A stretch of DNA of 64,000 nt from G965200765 sp965200765. GTDB taxonomy: Bacteria > Pseudomonadota > Gammaproteobacteria > Arenicellales > JAJDZL01. The number at the start of each line of letters is the position of its first letter. The first letter of the stretch is position 1. Below the pieces are notes generated by a model. It ran no database searches, was not told where the DNA came from, and was given only the letters and a program-made list of their open reading frames with translations. The stretch is taken from assembly GCA_965200765.1 (NCBI GenBank), contig OZ241380.1:2790001-2854000 (forward strand). The letters are read 5' to 3'. The position numbers were made by a program, and so were the translations under genes. This document shows, piece by piece, positions 1 to 8,277 of this stretch.

Positions 1-1
1 T

Positions 2-181
2 CTTTCTGTGGTTCGGGCAATGTCAAGCTCAGTTTTGGTCATGCGCGATGGACGTGTCGTTGAACAAGGCACGACCGATCAAATTTTCGACAACCCCAAA
101 GAGCCGTACACGCAAGCCTTGATTTCGGCGGCAATGAATTTGGAAATCAGCAAGGAGCAAGTGAATGTGGTAACTGCGTGA
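2..181 (+). CDS. Peptide/nickel-type ABC transporter ATP-binding protein, C-terminal fragment
   Basis: Only the last 59 codons are in the window; the frame is open to the left edge. The frame reads LSVVRAMSSSVLVMRDGRVV, then EQGTTDQIFDNP and PYTQALISA. This is the region after the Walker B/H-loop in ATPases of the Opp/Dpp/Yej class; the PYTxxLI(x)A tail is typical of oligopeptide/dipeptide importers. The protein would sit on the cytoplasmic face and drive uptake. It converges on the nitrile hydratase operon, 26 bp away. Which transporter it belongs to cannot be told from this fragment. Confidence 0.85.
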   Translation, partial: LSVVRAMSSSVLVMRDGRVVEQGTTDQIFDNPKEPYTQALISAAMNLEISKEQVNVVTA

Positions 182-207
182 ATTTTCTTCAAGCAACCAA
201 TCGTCAA

Positions 208-474
208 CTAATCAGTATTGATGATTTGCTTGTCTGCCAGCAGTTTCTCAAGTGCGCGAAGCCAAACTTCATAGTAGGTTACTTGAAGGTCTCCCGTCTG
301 CTGATCATTCTCTTTGACCTCATTTGAAAGATATTGACTCCATTCTGCCCAAGTAAAATATTTTTGATCATATAGCGATACTGTCATCGCAAAAACCTTC
401 GCTTCCCAAGGCGTTGCAAAAACGGGTTCATCACCACCCGCGAACTTGATCAAAGATTCAGAATCAACTTTCAT
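208..474 (-). CDS. Nitrile hydratase accessory (activator) protein, short
   Basis: An 88-residue protein whose core (DEPVFATPWEAKVFAMTV, then a TYYEVWLRALEKLL stretch) matches the nitrile hydratase activator/beta-N-like family (P14K type), which delivers or inserts the active-site metal. It visibly resembles the beta N-terminal protein encoded upstream (DEPVF...W...AFAI; YYEHWL..LE.LL), so the two are paralogous domains. The frame is open further upstream inside the neighbouring gene; I chose the ATG at 474 because it overlaps the end of the upstream gene by only 11 bp and leaves the recognisable domain intact. Last gene of the operon. It is shorter than usual activators. Confidence 0.75.
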   Translation of the reverse strand: MKVDSESLIKFAGGDEPVFATPWEAKVFAMTVSLYDQKYFTWAEWSQYLSNEVKENDQQTGDLQVTYYEVWLRALEKLLADKQIINTD

Positions 475-811
475 GCGGGTCCAGATAATCTTCAAACAAG
501 TCAACAAGGACTGCATCCTTTGAGTCTCTGCCCCATAGCTCGTGTCCTTCAAAACGAACACAGTACAGTCTTTGCGGTTCTTTGATGCGTTCAGCATGCT
601 TGTCTGGAAATATGAATACGCCTTGATCTCTGACAATCGTGCCGCGTTTGCCCCGAACATAGCGCGGCAATCGAATATGTCCGTGCGGGTTGAGGTTCTT
701 CGCAACGACTGTATCACCTACAGAGTACTTCGCCGGAGCATTTTCTGGTAGTCGCGCAGATCCTCCGCGTTGCAGGAAATCCCAAACATGATCAGCGGTC
801 ATTGGTTTCAT
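464..811 (-). CDS. Nitrile hydratase beta subunit, C-terminal (SH3-like) half encoded as a separate gene
   Basis: 115 residues corresponding to the C-terminal SH3-like half of nitrile hydratase beta. Visible signatures are YSVGDTVVAKNLNPHGHIRLP, RYVRGKRGTI, and YCVRFEGHELWG near the end. In most nitrile hydratases this is fused to the N-terminal half; here the halves are two genes, as in the three-subunit thiocyanate hydrolases. A strong GGAGGAGA ribosome site precedes the ATG at 811, and only 3 bp separate it from the preceding gene. It should form the hydratase complex with the two upstream products. Confidence 0.85.
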   Translation of the reverse strand: MKPMTADHVWDFLQRGGSARLPENAPAKYSVGDTVVAKNLNPHGHIRLPRYVRGKRGTIVRDQGVFIFPDKHAERIKEPQRLYCVRFEGHELWGRDSKDAVLVDLFEDYLDPHES

Positions 812-814
812 TGG

Positions 815-1129
815 CTACTTCTCCTCCAGATTTCTGAGCTCGTCCATTCGCTGGTCAATTTCTTCGTGAGTCAACAACCCGGTTTCAATGAGAAGCATTT
901 CCAGCCCGTGAAGCCAGTGCTCATAGTAACTGGTCGACAAATACTCTGCCGGTTCAGTGCATTCGCGCGCATAGCGCGACATATCCAGGTTCCACTGTCC
1001 AAGAAAACCGGCACCCATCGTAATCGCGAATGCTCGGCGTTCCCATTCGTGATGAAAAACCGGTTCATCTGTTTCAGGATTGATCGGACCAAATCCATGC
1101 ATTCCACCCAAGTCATGCGCGCCGTTCAT
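815..1129 (-). CDS. nthB: Nitrile hydratase beta subunit, N-terminal half encoded as a separate gene
   Basis: 104 residues opening with MNGAHDLGGMHGFGPI, the hallmark beginning of nitrile hydratase beta subunits, and ending soon after the YYEHWLHGLEMLL helix. The usual C-terminal SH3-like half is supplied by the next gene. The ATG overlaps the end of the alpha-subunit gene by 4 bp, implying translational coupling. The split arrangement recalls thiocyanate hydrolase (scnB/scnA/scnC), so thiocyanate rather than nitriles is a possible substrate. I cannot distinguish the two from sequence alone. Confidence 0.85.
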   Translation of the reverse strand: MNGAHDLGGMHGFGPINPETDEPVFHHEWERRAFAITMGAGFLGQWNLDMSRYARECTEPAEYLSTSYYEHWLHGLEMLLIETGLLTHEEIDQRMDELRNLEEK

Positions 1130-1737
1130 TGCACATCCTCCGCTGACTTGGCCAGTCCGGTCCCGATCATTGAATCACGCGTCACCAACTTTGCCAGTTC
1201 CGTCTCACTCATCCCTTCCGTACCTTTCGGACGACGCGGAATTACGAGATATCGCACTTCCGCGGTACTGTCCCAGACTCTGATTTCAACATCTGCATCA
1301 AGTTCCACTCCAAATTCGGTGAGTACGCTTCGCGGTTCCGAAACTGCACGGGCCCGATAGGGCGGCGATTTATACCATACCGGTGGCAAGCCCAGCACAG
1401 GCCACGGATAGCACGAGCACAGAGTACAAACAACCATGTTGTGCACTGTCTCGGTGTTTTCCACAACGACCATGTCCTCTCCCTGTCGTCCCTCAAAGCC
1501 CAATTCCCGAATTGCTTCGCTGGCATTTTCAAGTAAACGCTCACGATAGCTGGGATCACTCCATGCACGAGCTACTACTTTTGCACCGTTCTGGGGACCT
1601 ACCCGATGTTCGTAGATATCAATAACTTCATCAAGCGTCGCCGGGTCGACCAAGCCTTTTTCAATCAGCAAGGATTCCAGCGCCTTTACTTTCAGTTCAA
1701 CTTCTGAAGGTGGGTGTTCATGCTTGTGCTTCGACAT
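1126..1737 (-). CDS. nthA: Nitrile hydratase (or thiocyanate hydrolase gamma-type) metal-binding alpha subunit
   Basis: 203 residues, the normal alpha-subunit length. The metal site VCTLCSC is present (Cys104, Cys107, Cys109), followed by YPWPVLGLPPVWYKSP and RARAV.EPR..L. A Thr in CTLC is the pattern of cobalt-type enzymes (iron-type have CSLC). Two of the cysteines are expected to be oxidised to sulfinate/sulfenate in the mature enzyme. The reaction would be hydration of a nitrile to an amide, or hydrolysis of thiocyanate. An AAGGAG ribosome site precedes the ATG. It lies 31 bp downstream of the S51-like gene and overlaps the next gene by 4 bp. Confidence 0.92.
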   Translation of the reverse strand: MSKHKHEHPPSEVELKVKALESLLIEKGLVDPATLDEVIDIYEHRVGPQNGAKVVARAWSDPSYRERLLENASEAIRELGFEGRQGEDMVVVENTETVHNMVVCTLCSCYPWPVLGLPPVWYKSPPYRARAVSEPRSVLTEFGVELDADVEIRVWDSTAEVRYLVIPRRPKGTEGMSETELAKLVTRDSMIGTGLAKSAEDVQ

Positions 1738-1768
1738 GTTTAGTCTCCTTCTCGGTTCTGGGTAGTCT

Positions 1769-2974
1769 TCATTGATTTGGAACTATGTCCACAAGAACAT
1801 TGAGTAAAGTGAACCGTTCTTCTCCTGTAGTCGTAGACAGCCAACCTTTGCTTTTTTCATCGGTGTAGAACCGAAATTGAAAGCCTTTTTTGGCTTCTTT
1901 ATCATAAACGACTCCGATTTGCCGATACAACATGTCGTCAAACATTCGTGCCATCAGTTCCAGAAGATTCCCGCTCTCAAACATATTCACTGCAACTTCA
2001 TTTGATTTTTCACTTTCCAAAATGGGAATGTGAGTCAACTCAAAATCCTGTGTTTTCGGACCGAAAGGGGTGACTTCCAGTGTATCCATATTGAGAACAT
2101 CGCCATTTTCCAAATAACTGAGTCGAACACCAACCATATTGATGCCGTCTTCGGAAATGGAGATTGACGCTTCACTCATGTCAATGATAACAACACCTTG
2201 GTCGCCAAGAATTTCAATCTGGTTGCCATGTACCACTGCGGCAGTTTGCGGTGCAACACCGATGCCGTATTTCATATTGAACTGATGCATTGCAACAAGT
2301 GCGACTGCAAATCGCCCGGTTGTAAAGAAGTACTGGTCGACGTACCAGCCATCTTTCATAATCCCCAATCCTTGATGAATGGCCGCGTCATCAATACGTC
2401 CCTCAACCAACGGCTTTGTGGCATTTGCTGGTACGACAACTTTGCTACCCGGGATCCCGCCAACGATCAGTTTTCCAGTTTCATGGGCTTTTCGAATGGC
2501 GTTCGCGACTTTTGTAGGTGAGCCGTCTTTGTCAAACAGAATATCTGACAAGCGATGGGGTGAACCGCCAACAAAAAATACAGAACTAGAATTCTCTATG
2601 GCCGCTACCGTTTCCGGGCTTTGTGTTTCAATCCGGTAGTCGGTACTGAACTCCTGAAATACTTCTGCAATCGGAAGCAATACAGCGGATTCGCCGTATT
2701 GCTCGAATGCACGAACCGAGAATTCGCCGTAGAGTTTCGGCCTGTAGTTGGCGGCTGATATCACCAGATTTTCACCATCATTTCGATTGGCGATTTTGAC
2801 CAGATTTCTCCAAATCAGCTTGTTGTTCAACGGCAAGACATCGCCCACCAGCATCAACGTGCTGGTTGATGATGCTACGGCCGGTAAAGTGGTGGTCAGC
2901 AACAGCACCAAGCACGCTATCCAAGCGGTAGTTGTGAAATTCGCTTTCAATTGATCGTAGTCGGGGGTGTTCAC
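1769..2974 (-). CDS. Exported cyanophycinase-like (peptidase S51 fold) protein lacking the catalytic triad
   Basis: 401 residues with a hydrophobic N-terminal segment (about 17-36) ending PAVASS, so probably secreted. The body follows cyanophycinase/S51 order: VFFVGGSPHRL (132-142), the nucleophile-elbow position near 171-179, DQYF (213-216) and GIGVAPQTAAVVHG (237-250). In active cyanophycinases these sites read GTSAGA, DQHF and GIGxDE. Here the serine position is Ile174, the His is Tyr215 and the Glu is Pro242, so all three catalytic residues appear to be lost. The start used is GTG at 2974; a TTG eight codons in would give a cleaner signal peptide. It heads the nitrile hydratase operon. 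Function unknown; binding or scaffolding is a guess. Confidence 0.75.
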   Translation of the reverse strand: MNTPDYDQLKANFTTTAWIACLVLLLTTTLPAVASSTSTLMLVGDVLPLNNKLIWRNLVKIANRNDGENLVISAANYRPKLYGEFSVRAFEQYGESAVLLPIAEVFQEFSTDYRIETQSPETVAAIENSSSVFFVGGSPHRLSDILFDKDGSPTKVANAIRKAHETGKLIVGGIPGSKVVVPANATKPLVEGRIDDAAIHQGLGIMKDGWYVDQYFFTTGRFAVALVAMHQFNMKYGIGVAPQTAAVVHGNQIEILGDQGVVIIDMSEASISISEDGINMVGVRLSYLENGDVLNMDTLEVTPFGPKTQDFELTHIPILESEKSNEVAVNMFESGNLLELMARMFDDMLYRQIGVVYDKEAKKGFQFRFYTDEKSKGWLSTTTGEERFTLLNVLVDIVPNQ

Positions 2975-3172
2975 CTGTTTGTATATTCTACTTCATGTAA
3001 TTCTATGATATTTTTATCCGCACTGAGTAATCCGACCGTTCGTAAATGCTGTATCGGCGTAGCGGTTGTTACATATTCGTGGCCATCCAAATTCCACGAT
3101 ACTCTTGCATGACGGTCAAGTCGCCGGGAGCTACTTTAAAATCCCGATCTTTGGTAATTGTGTGTCGACATG

Positions 3173-3555
3173 CTATTGAAGTTCTCGGGAAATCGCGTGA
3201 TTCTCCATGCAAGAAATGACTCTTGCACGAATATTCGCTCCGTTCTCAACCATTTCCTTTGATAGCTCATATGATTTTTGAGCATTCATCTAAAACTCCA
3301 GAGACTGTCCGAAATACTCTCCGATTGCGATTCCTGTTTCAGCACTGATTACTCCCGCTTTTAGCTGTAGTGACGATTCAATTCTACTTAACAAGCGTCT
3401 CCATCTTTCCGAAACGCGAATACTGTATTGTCCATTACGGTTACCCCTTAACTATTCAAGACGATTTCCAAGTGGCATATTCAGGTCGCCAAGACTTGTT
3501 GCAAAATTAATTCTGTCCAACTTGCTCTTGACTTGTTTCTTCACCCACTTGGCCG
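3173..3555 (-). pseudogene. higBA: Decayed HigB toxin / HigA antitoxin locus
   Basis: On the minus strand one frame reads KSKLDRINFATSLGDLNMP, then LGNRLE, a TAG stop (3452-3454), then LRGNRNGQYSIRVSERWR. This is the C-terminal core of HigB/RelE-type toxins. After about 3395 the same frame continues into ISAETGIAIGEYFGQSLEF, a TAG (3290-3292) where HigA normally has Trp, then MNAQKSYELSKE, which is the C-terminal part of HigA antitoxins. So toxin and antitoxin are fused by a deletion and each carries a nonsense codon. The rest of the gap between 2974 and 3778 shows no supported gene. Confidence 0.72.
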
Positions 3556-3777
3556 TACCACCAATTATGAATACTACCACAGGAGGTACCTACTACTGAC
3601 GAAACTGGTGCAAAGTCAACCGCACTAGCCGCTGTCAATCCTTCTAAATCCTTGTATACAATCGCTTCTTTCACTTCATTCAAGAGATGCCAATATGACA
3701 ATCTGTTCAAAATGAGAATCGCTGACAATGTAATTACTTTATTGAATTTTCTTGTTCTATGAGGTAAACTAGTTTCC

Positions 3778-5049
3778 ATGGATAAAAAAATTCATTTTTC
3801 GCGCAAACAAGTTGAGGTTTTAAAAAGTCGTTTACTTGAACCTCTGCGCTTCCTTCAAATTGTTTCCGGTCCCCGCCAATCAGGTAAGACAACTTTGATC
3901 GGTCAAGTAGTGGAGGACATTGATGTGCCCTGTTTCTACCTAACTGCTGAAGAACACAACATTTTCCAGCATCTAGAAATTCCGCACCTGCTACGTGATG
4001 AAAATCCTTCTAGCACAGAAGACATGAACTGGATAGTTCGAAATTGGAACCGTGCTCGCCAAACAGCCAAACATTCAAATCGCGGTTCAATATTGATCTT
4101 CGATGAAATTCAAAAAATCAACAATTGGTCGGAAGTTGTAAAGGCATTGTGGGATATTGATCGAAGAGAAAATTGTAAAGTCCGAGTTGTCCTGCTTCGC
4201 TCGGCACCTCTTTTCGTTGACAAGGGGAAAAGTGACAGTTTGATGGGAAGATTTGAAATTATCAAAAGTCCCTATTGGTCCTATCCTGAGATGTCAGAAG
4301 CATTTGGATTCAATCTGGATGAATATATTTTCTATGGAGGATTCCCCGGTGCTGTGCCAATTTTTCGCGAACTCGAACGTTGGTCTGAGTACATTCACCA
4401 CGTAGTCCACTCGATAGTGAATCGGGATATATTCGCTTTAACACAAATTGACGAACCAGCTTTGTTCAAACAACTATTGGAACTTAGTGTTCAATATTCA
4501 GGACAAATACTCTCATTTGAAAAATTAACGGATCAGCTTCATAATGCTAAAAGTTCGACAACAATTGAAAACTACATTGATCTACTGGCAAGGGTTGGCT
4601 TGGTAGGTAGCATGTTAAAATTTACTGACAGTCCAACTATAAGCGATTACGAAGTTTTCAAGTTATGTGTTCGAAACACCGGGTTGATGTCCGCTCCGTC
4701 ACGCTATTCCCTTGAACAAGCAAAGGAAAACCGGACTTTTTGGGGTCAACTCGTTGACAGCTCTGTTGGAGCACATTTATTGAACACAGGACCACCTATT
4801 GTTGAAATTTACTACTGGAGAGAAAGAAACCTTGAAGTAGACTTTGTATTGAAACGCGGCCCTAAACTCGTACCTGTTGTAATCAAAAGCGGGAACTCGC
4901 AGAGAAAATCAAGCATGACCGGATTGGACCAGTTCAAAAAGAAATTCAATGCAACAGGTTCCATACTTGTAGGTCAAGGAGGGGTGTCAATATCTGAATT
5001 TCTTTCAGAATCAGCCAGATATTGGGTTGAATATTCCAAACACTCATGA
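3778..5049 (+). CDS. AAA+ ATPase with C-terminal DUF4143 domain
   Basis: 423 residues. Walker A SGPRQSGKTTL lies at about 30-40, Walker B ILIFDEIQ at about 105-112, and a sensor-like segment ending in LMGRFEI follows. The second half has the DUF4143 pattern, ending with a nuclease-fold-like stretch EIYYWRERNLEVDFVLKRG. Family members are widespread ATPases of unknown function, often next to toxin-antitoxin or mobile genes, which fits the broken higBA locus just upstream. Length is normal and no stops interrupt it. No partner gene is apparent: both flanks are gene-free. Cytoplasmic. Confidence 0.85.
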   Translation: MDKKIHFSRKQVEVLKSRLLEPLRFLQIVSGPRQSGKTTLIGQVVEDIDVPCFYLTAEEHNIFQHLEIPHLLRDENPSSTEDMNWIVRNWNRARQTAKHSNRGSILIFDEIQKINNWSEVVKALWDIDRRENCKVRVVLLRSAPLFVDKGKSDSLMGRFEIIKSPYWSYPEMSEAFGFNLDEYIFYGGFPGAVPIFRELERWSEYIHHVVHSIVNRDIFALTQIDEPALFKQLLELSVQYSGQILSFEKLTDQLHNAKSSTTIENYIDLLARVGLVGSMLKFTDSPTISDYEVFKLCVRNTGLMSAPSRYSLEQAKENRTFWGQLVDSSVGAHLLNTGPPIVEIYYWRERNLEVDFVLKRGPKLVPVVIKSGNSQRKSSMTGLDQFKKKFNATGSILVGQGGVSISEFLSESARYWVEYSKHS

Positions 5050-5442
5050 CTATTTCAGATAAACCCACTTGTCGTGAAGTAAAGGTTGAGAAAAGTGTAA
5101 TCAGCTAAAACTCACAACGAATCCCTACTGAAAATTTTAGAGACTGCCATGAACACGTGCTTTGGAGCACCTAGTTCTGGGAAACTGATGTGTTCAAAAA
5201 TGAAGCACAAATTGGAAAATCTTGCTACTGTGAAGTCGGACCTGTATGATAGAAAGCCGATTTCCCCATTTGTTGTGCCAAGAATGTTTTATTAGAGCGT
5301 ACCCTAGTCCTCTAACCTTCGCCGTACGCGCTGACAGTAGAAAACTGGCTTGGATACGGTAATTTCCAGGCCTATGTTTTCTGTCAAGGTCAGTTTTCCA
5401 TTGAGCATGACCTTTTCGAACGGCGACATGTCAAGGGACTAA
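5050..5442. other. Gap without a supported gene
   Basis: 393 bp between convergent genes. The only short open frames are under 40 codons (for example MSPFEKVMLNGKLTL on the minus strand near 5430). I see no clear hairpin with a T-run and no repeat. Confidence 0.5.
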
Positions 5443-6720
5443 TTACACATTTGAATCCGGCAATAGACTAAACCTTGAAATCCCCATTTTCAATGATTCA
5501 CCTACATTTGCTGCAAAAAAATCCATAGGAAGTCCCTTTACACTACCCCTGTCAGGTTCTATGTCAAGATTTCTGACATCACATTTGTCATTAACGAAAT
5601 CGAAATATACAATTGAAACATCGTTTGGATTCAATTCACCATTAACTACAAGCCTCCTTAATCTTAACAGTATGTTTTTGCTGTGAGTTTCAATAATGGA
5701 ACATATTTTCTTATCGTTCCACAACTTAGCAAAAAAGCTTCCCATTTCTAACTGTGCAGTAGGATGGACCATACATTCTGGTTGTTCAACTACTAATGTA
5801 GTCTGAGGATACATCATTGAACCTTGTATGATTATCGGAAGACATTGGTGAATGCCAATTCCAAATTCCGCAATATTTGATCGACCACCGGTAATTGAAT
5901 TCGTCGCTTCACATCGGGCCATCTCCCCTCGTTCTACAAACTCGATATCTTCAATTCCCAAAATTTTTTCTACATGTCTACTAACAAATTCAAACGAACT
6001 ACCTTCTTTGAATTGTTCCAGTAAATGATGTAATGCGAAATTGCCAGTTTTTCCAACATAATTGGAAAAATACTGTTCTCCTGAATCAAAAGTTCTCTGC
6101 AGAACGGCTTTATTTGAAGCAATATAGCTAATATTTCCAAATCCTGATGCCATAATTTGGTAGCAGTAATTTTTGACTGCAGTTTCGATGTATGTATCCT
6201 GATCTAGTTGTTGATCTTCCCTCACCAGATCAGGAAATTCTAAAAATCTGCTATTTTCCGTAATTTTCTCAGTATGACGAAACAACACCCTGTTTTTTGA
6301 CAGTAATCTGGATCCTGTTTCTTTTCCTCGAAATACACCTGATTTATCGTATCGGATGTTTCCATTCAGTTCATATACAAGATTATTTTCATCAGGTACT
6401 ACTCCCTTACTTTTCAAGTAGATGCTCAATACATCGCCTGGTTTTTCCTCTCGTTGAAACTGTACGGAAAATTTCAAGCTTCTTTTACTTGACATAGTAT
6501 TTTTGAGGCTATAAAACTCTCCCAAATCTACTTGATGTCCTCGAGATTCCAAGAATCCTTTACTCTGTGAGCCAAGCGATTGTTGCAACAGCAACAGAAA
6601 ATTAATAACAGAAGATTTTCCAGCATTATTATTACCTATTAATACTGTTATTGGCCGAAATTGAATAACAGCCTCATCATCGAAAATTTTGAAATTCGAT
6701 ATTCTCAGTTCTTTCAGCAT
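5443..6720 (-). CDS. OLD/DUF3696-like AAA ATPase (predicted SMC-type P-loop ATPase)
   Basis: 425 residues from the ATG at 6720, preceded by TTGGGAAAG; an in-frame TTG directly after the upstream stop (6732) is the alternative start. Walker A IGNNNAGKSS lies at about 28-37, and the family Walker B VVEQPECMVHP at about 311-320 (most relatives have EQPExHLHP). An IIETHS switch/H-loop at about 342-347 precedes a short C-terminal region resembling DUF3696. ATPases of this class are frequent in phage-defence operons with a nuclease partner. It is directly coupled to the winged-helix gene upstream and lies in the same direction as an HNH gene. Defence is inferred from context. Confidence 0.8.
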   Translation of the reverse strand: MLKELRISNFKIFDDEAVIQFRPITVLIGNNNAGKSSVINFLLLLQQSLGSQSKGFLESRGHQVDLGEFYSLKNTMSSKRSLKFSVQFQREEKPGDVLSIYLKSKGVVPDENNLVYELNGNIRYDKSGVFRGKETGSRLLSKNRVLFRHTEKITENSRFLEFPDLVREDQQLDQDTYIETAVKNYCYQIMASGFGNISYIASNKAVLQRTFDSGEQYFSNYVGKTGNFALHHLLEQFKEGSSFEFVSRHVEKILGIEDIEFVERGEMARCEATNSITGGRSNIAEFGIGIHQCLPIIIQGSMMYPQTTLVVEQPECMVHPTAQLEMGSFFAKLWNDKKICSIIETHSKNILLRLRRLVVNGELNPNDVSIVYFDFVNDKCDVRNLDIEPDRGSVKGLPMDFFAANVGESLKMGISRFSLLPDSNV

Positions 6721-6732
6721 TTTCTTTCCCAA

Positions 6733-7368
6733 TCAAATTTGTAGGCTATATGCGTCTCGGCATTTTTTTATGAATTCCTCCAACAACAAGTTTTTGTCCA
6801 CTGACTTTGAATCTCTTTCTAGATTAAAGAATCTTTTCTCCCATATATCCGACGGTGCATCGACTCGGCAACGAAGAATTCCAGCCAATTCACCGATAGA
6901 TGGGTGAAATTCATCTGGTTGTCGTACATATTGATTGTACAAATCGTGGTTTAAAATCTTACTGAGACGTTTCAATGCTTTTTGACGATGTGCCTTAAAT
7001 TCACCGCTCTGAATATGCTTGGCAATTGTTTCGCTCCAGGTCTCCAACCATTTCATTCCATCTTCTGTTAATATCCACCCATCGGATGCCTTATTTCGAA
7101 CTGAAATAGCTGAGCGTCCAGCCCCTCGCCCTGTTCTACCTTCAACAAGAGTCCCCAAATTTCCATCTCGAGCATGAATTAAGGCACGCCGCGTAATTTC
7201 CTTGTCAGGTAAGTCTGGATAATTTATCCATGAAAATGAATGTGGAAATGTTTGATGTGCTTTTACTGCAATGTCCTCTGTGTGAACAGGTCTATATTCT
7301 CCACCTAGAATCCCGAGTACATACACGACCAATTCTGTGTTCGTTAGTGTTAGCTGTTTATTGTTCAT
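6733..7368 (-). CDS. Uncharacterised protein with an N-terminal winged-helix-like region, partner of the adjacent ATPase
   Basis: 211 residues. The first 110 look like a winged helix-turn-helix: a helix LTNTELVVYVLGILGG, later ALIHARDGNLGTLVEGRTG and a WILTEDGMKWLE segment typical of domain ends that report a wing. The C-terminal half is helical and charged. The ATG has an AGGGA ribosome site 8 bp upstream. Its stop lies 12 bp before the ATG of the ATPase, so the two are probably made together. I do not recognise a named family. It could be the sensor, DNA-binding or effector subunit of a two-gene ATPase system. Confidence 0.7.
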   Translation of the reverse strand: MNNKQLTLTNTELVVYVLGILGGEYRPVHTEDIAVKAHQTFPHSFSWINYPDLPDKEITRRALIHARDGNLGTLVEGRTGRGAGRSAISVRNKASDGWILTEDGMKWLETWSETIAKHIQSGEFKAHRQKALKRLSKILNHDLYNQYVRQPDEFHPSIGELAGILRCRVDAPSDIWEKRFFNLERDSKSVDKNLLLEEFIKKCRDAYSLQI

Positions 7369-7585
7369 GGCAAATCCCTGATGTCTTGTCTATAATTTGT
7401 ATTGAAATTTACCTACATTACATATTTGATATTTTCATGTTCCAGAATTTCCTCTGCAATCCAACTTATTACACTTTGTTTCGTTGGAAACGAGTCATCT
7501 TAATATAGCACCTTAAACATCGGCGAAGTCATAGGAATCTCCTATAGTTCACAACATGAAGCTTTAGTATTGGGATTTGTTCCTA

Positions 7586-7933
7586 CTACTTTTCCCATTC
7601 TATATACTCGTTTATCCCGTGACGATCATAAACTTCTAATACATCAACACAAAATTTTTCAAATTCTACATTTTCTTCTTGCTTTGAAATTTCATACATA
7701 CGAATAAACATATTTTTACCAGAGTCAGTTTGTCCTAAATTATTCTTTGAATTATTGTGTTCTGCACACAGTGTTTGGCCATTTTCTATAATTGCTTTTC
7801 CACCCAAATCTTTCGGTTTAATGTGATCAACATCTATCTCAACTCCTTCCTTTTCTCCTCGACCACAAACAACGCATTTATAATTATCGCGCTTCAATAT
7901 TTTTCTTTTTTGTTGTTGACTGAAATCTTCCAT
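7586..7933 (-). CDS. HNH endonuclease
   Basis: 115 residues from the ATG at 7933. It carries a full HNH core: KRDNYKCVVCG at about 17-26, DVDHIKPKDLGG, then a C-terminal LCAEHNNSK. The two CxxC/CxxH pairs would bind structural zinc and the His of VDHI is the catalytic base. The ATG overlaps the stop of the preceding 50-codon frame (TAATG), so it is probably translated by coupling. Co-directional with the wHTH and ATPase genes 217 bp downstream. Possible roles are effector nuclease of a defence module or the surviving part of a broken restriction system. Confidence 0.85.
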   Translation of the reverse strand: MEDFSQQQKRKILKRDNYKCVVCGRGEKEGVEIDVDHIKPKDLGGKAIIENGQTLCAEHNNSKNNLGQTDSGKNMFIRMYEISKQEENVEFEKFCVDVLEVYDRHGINEYIEWEK

Positions 7934-8085
7934 TACTGGCAAATCGTAACGATGAATGTTCTTTTTGGATAATCGAAATCTTCCACAAGCACTCGAGATA
8001 AAATTTGAACCGCCTGTAATTCTCCGCGAGTGGGGTTCGAGATAACTTCCCCCGAAATAAAATCTGTATAGCTGACATTATCCAT
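7933..8085 (-). pseudogene. Truncated N-terminus of a type I restriction/N6-methylase-like protein
   Basis: A 50-codon frame with a strong GGAG site 8 bp before its ATG. It reads SYTDFISGEVISNPTRGELQ, then AVQILSRVLVEDFDYPK and IVTICQ before the stop. This resembles the start of large restriction or N-6 DNA methylase proteins (pattern E..AVQ.L.R.LVED.GYPK..I.T.PQ), which normally continue for several hundred residues. The body is gone; the stop overlaps the start of the HNH gene. Either a pseudogene stump or, less likely, a functional small peptide coupled to the nuclease. Confidence 0.55.
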
Positions 8086-8277
8086 ATTTCCACTCCTTTA
8101 ACAAGTTAGCATGGAAGTGTATTGGCAATGAATTGAGTAAAATTGTATGGTTAGTAATTTATCACAAGCAATACTCTGAAGTCAACATTATACCATGTCA
8201 GTTTTTGTGGTATGTGATAACTTGGAGTAACTATGTGCCTTGTTTCTTTCAAATCTCACCGATTTGCTACCAATCAG

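Noticed and set aside
3507..3779. 90-codon minus-strand frame overlapping the start of the DUF4143 ATPase
   Set aside because: It overlaps the higB remnant frame and the ATPase start, has no recognisable sequence and no ribosome site.
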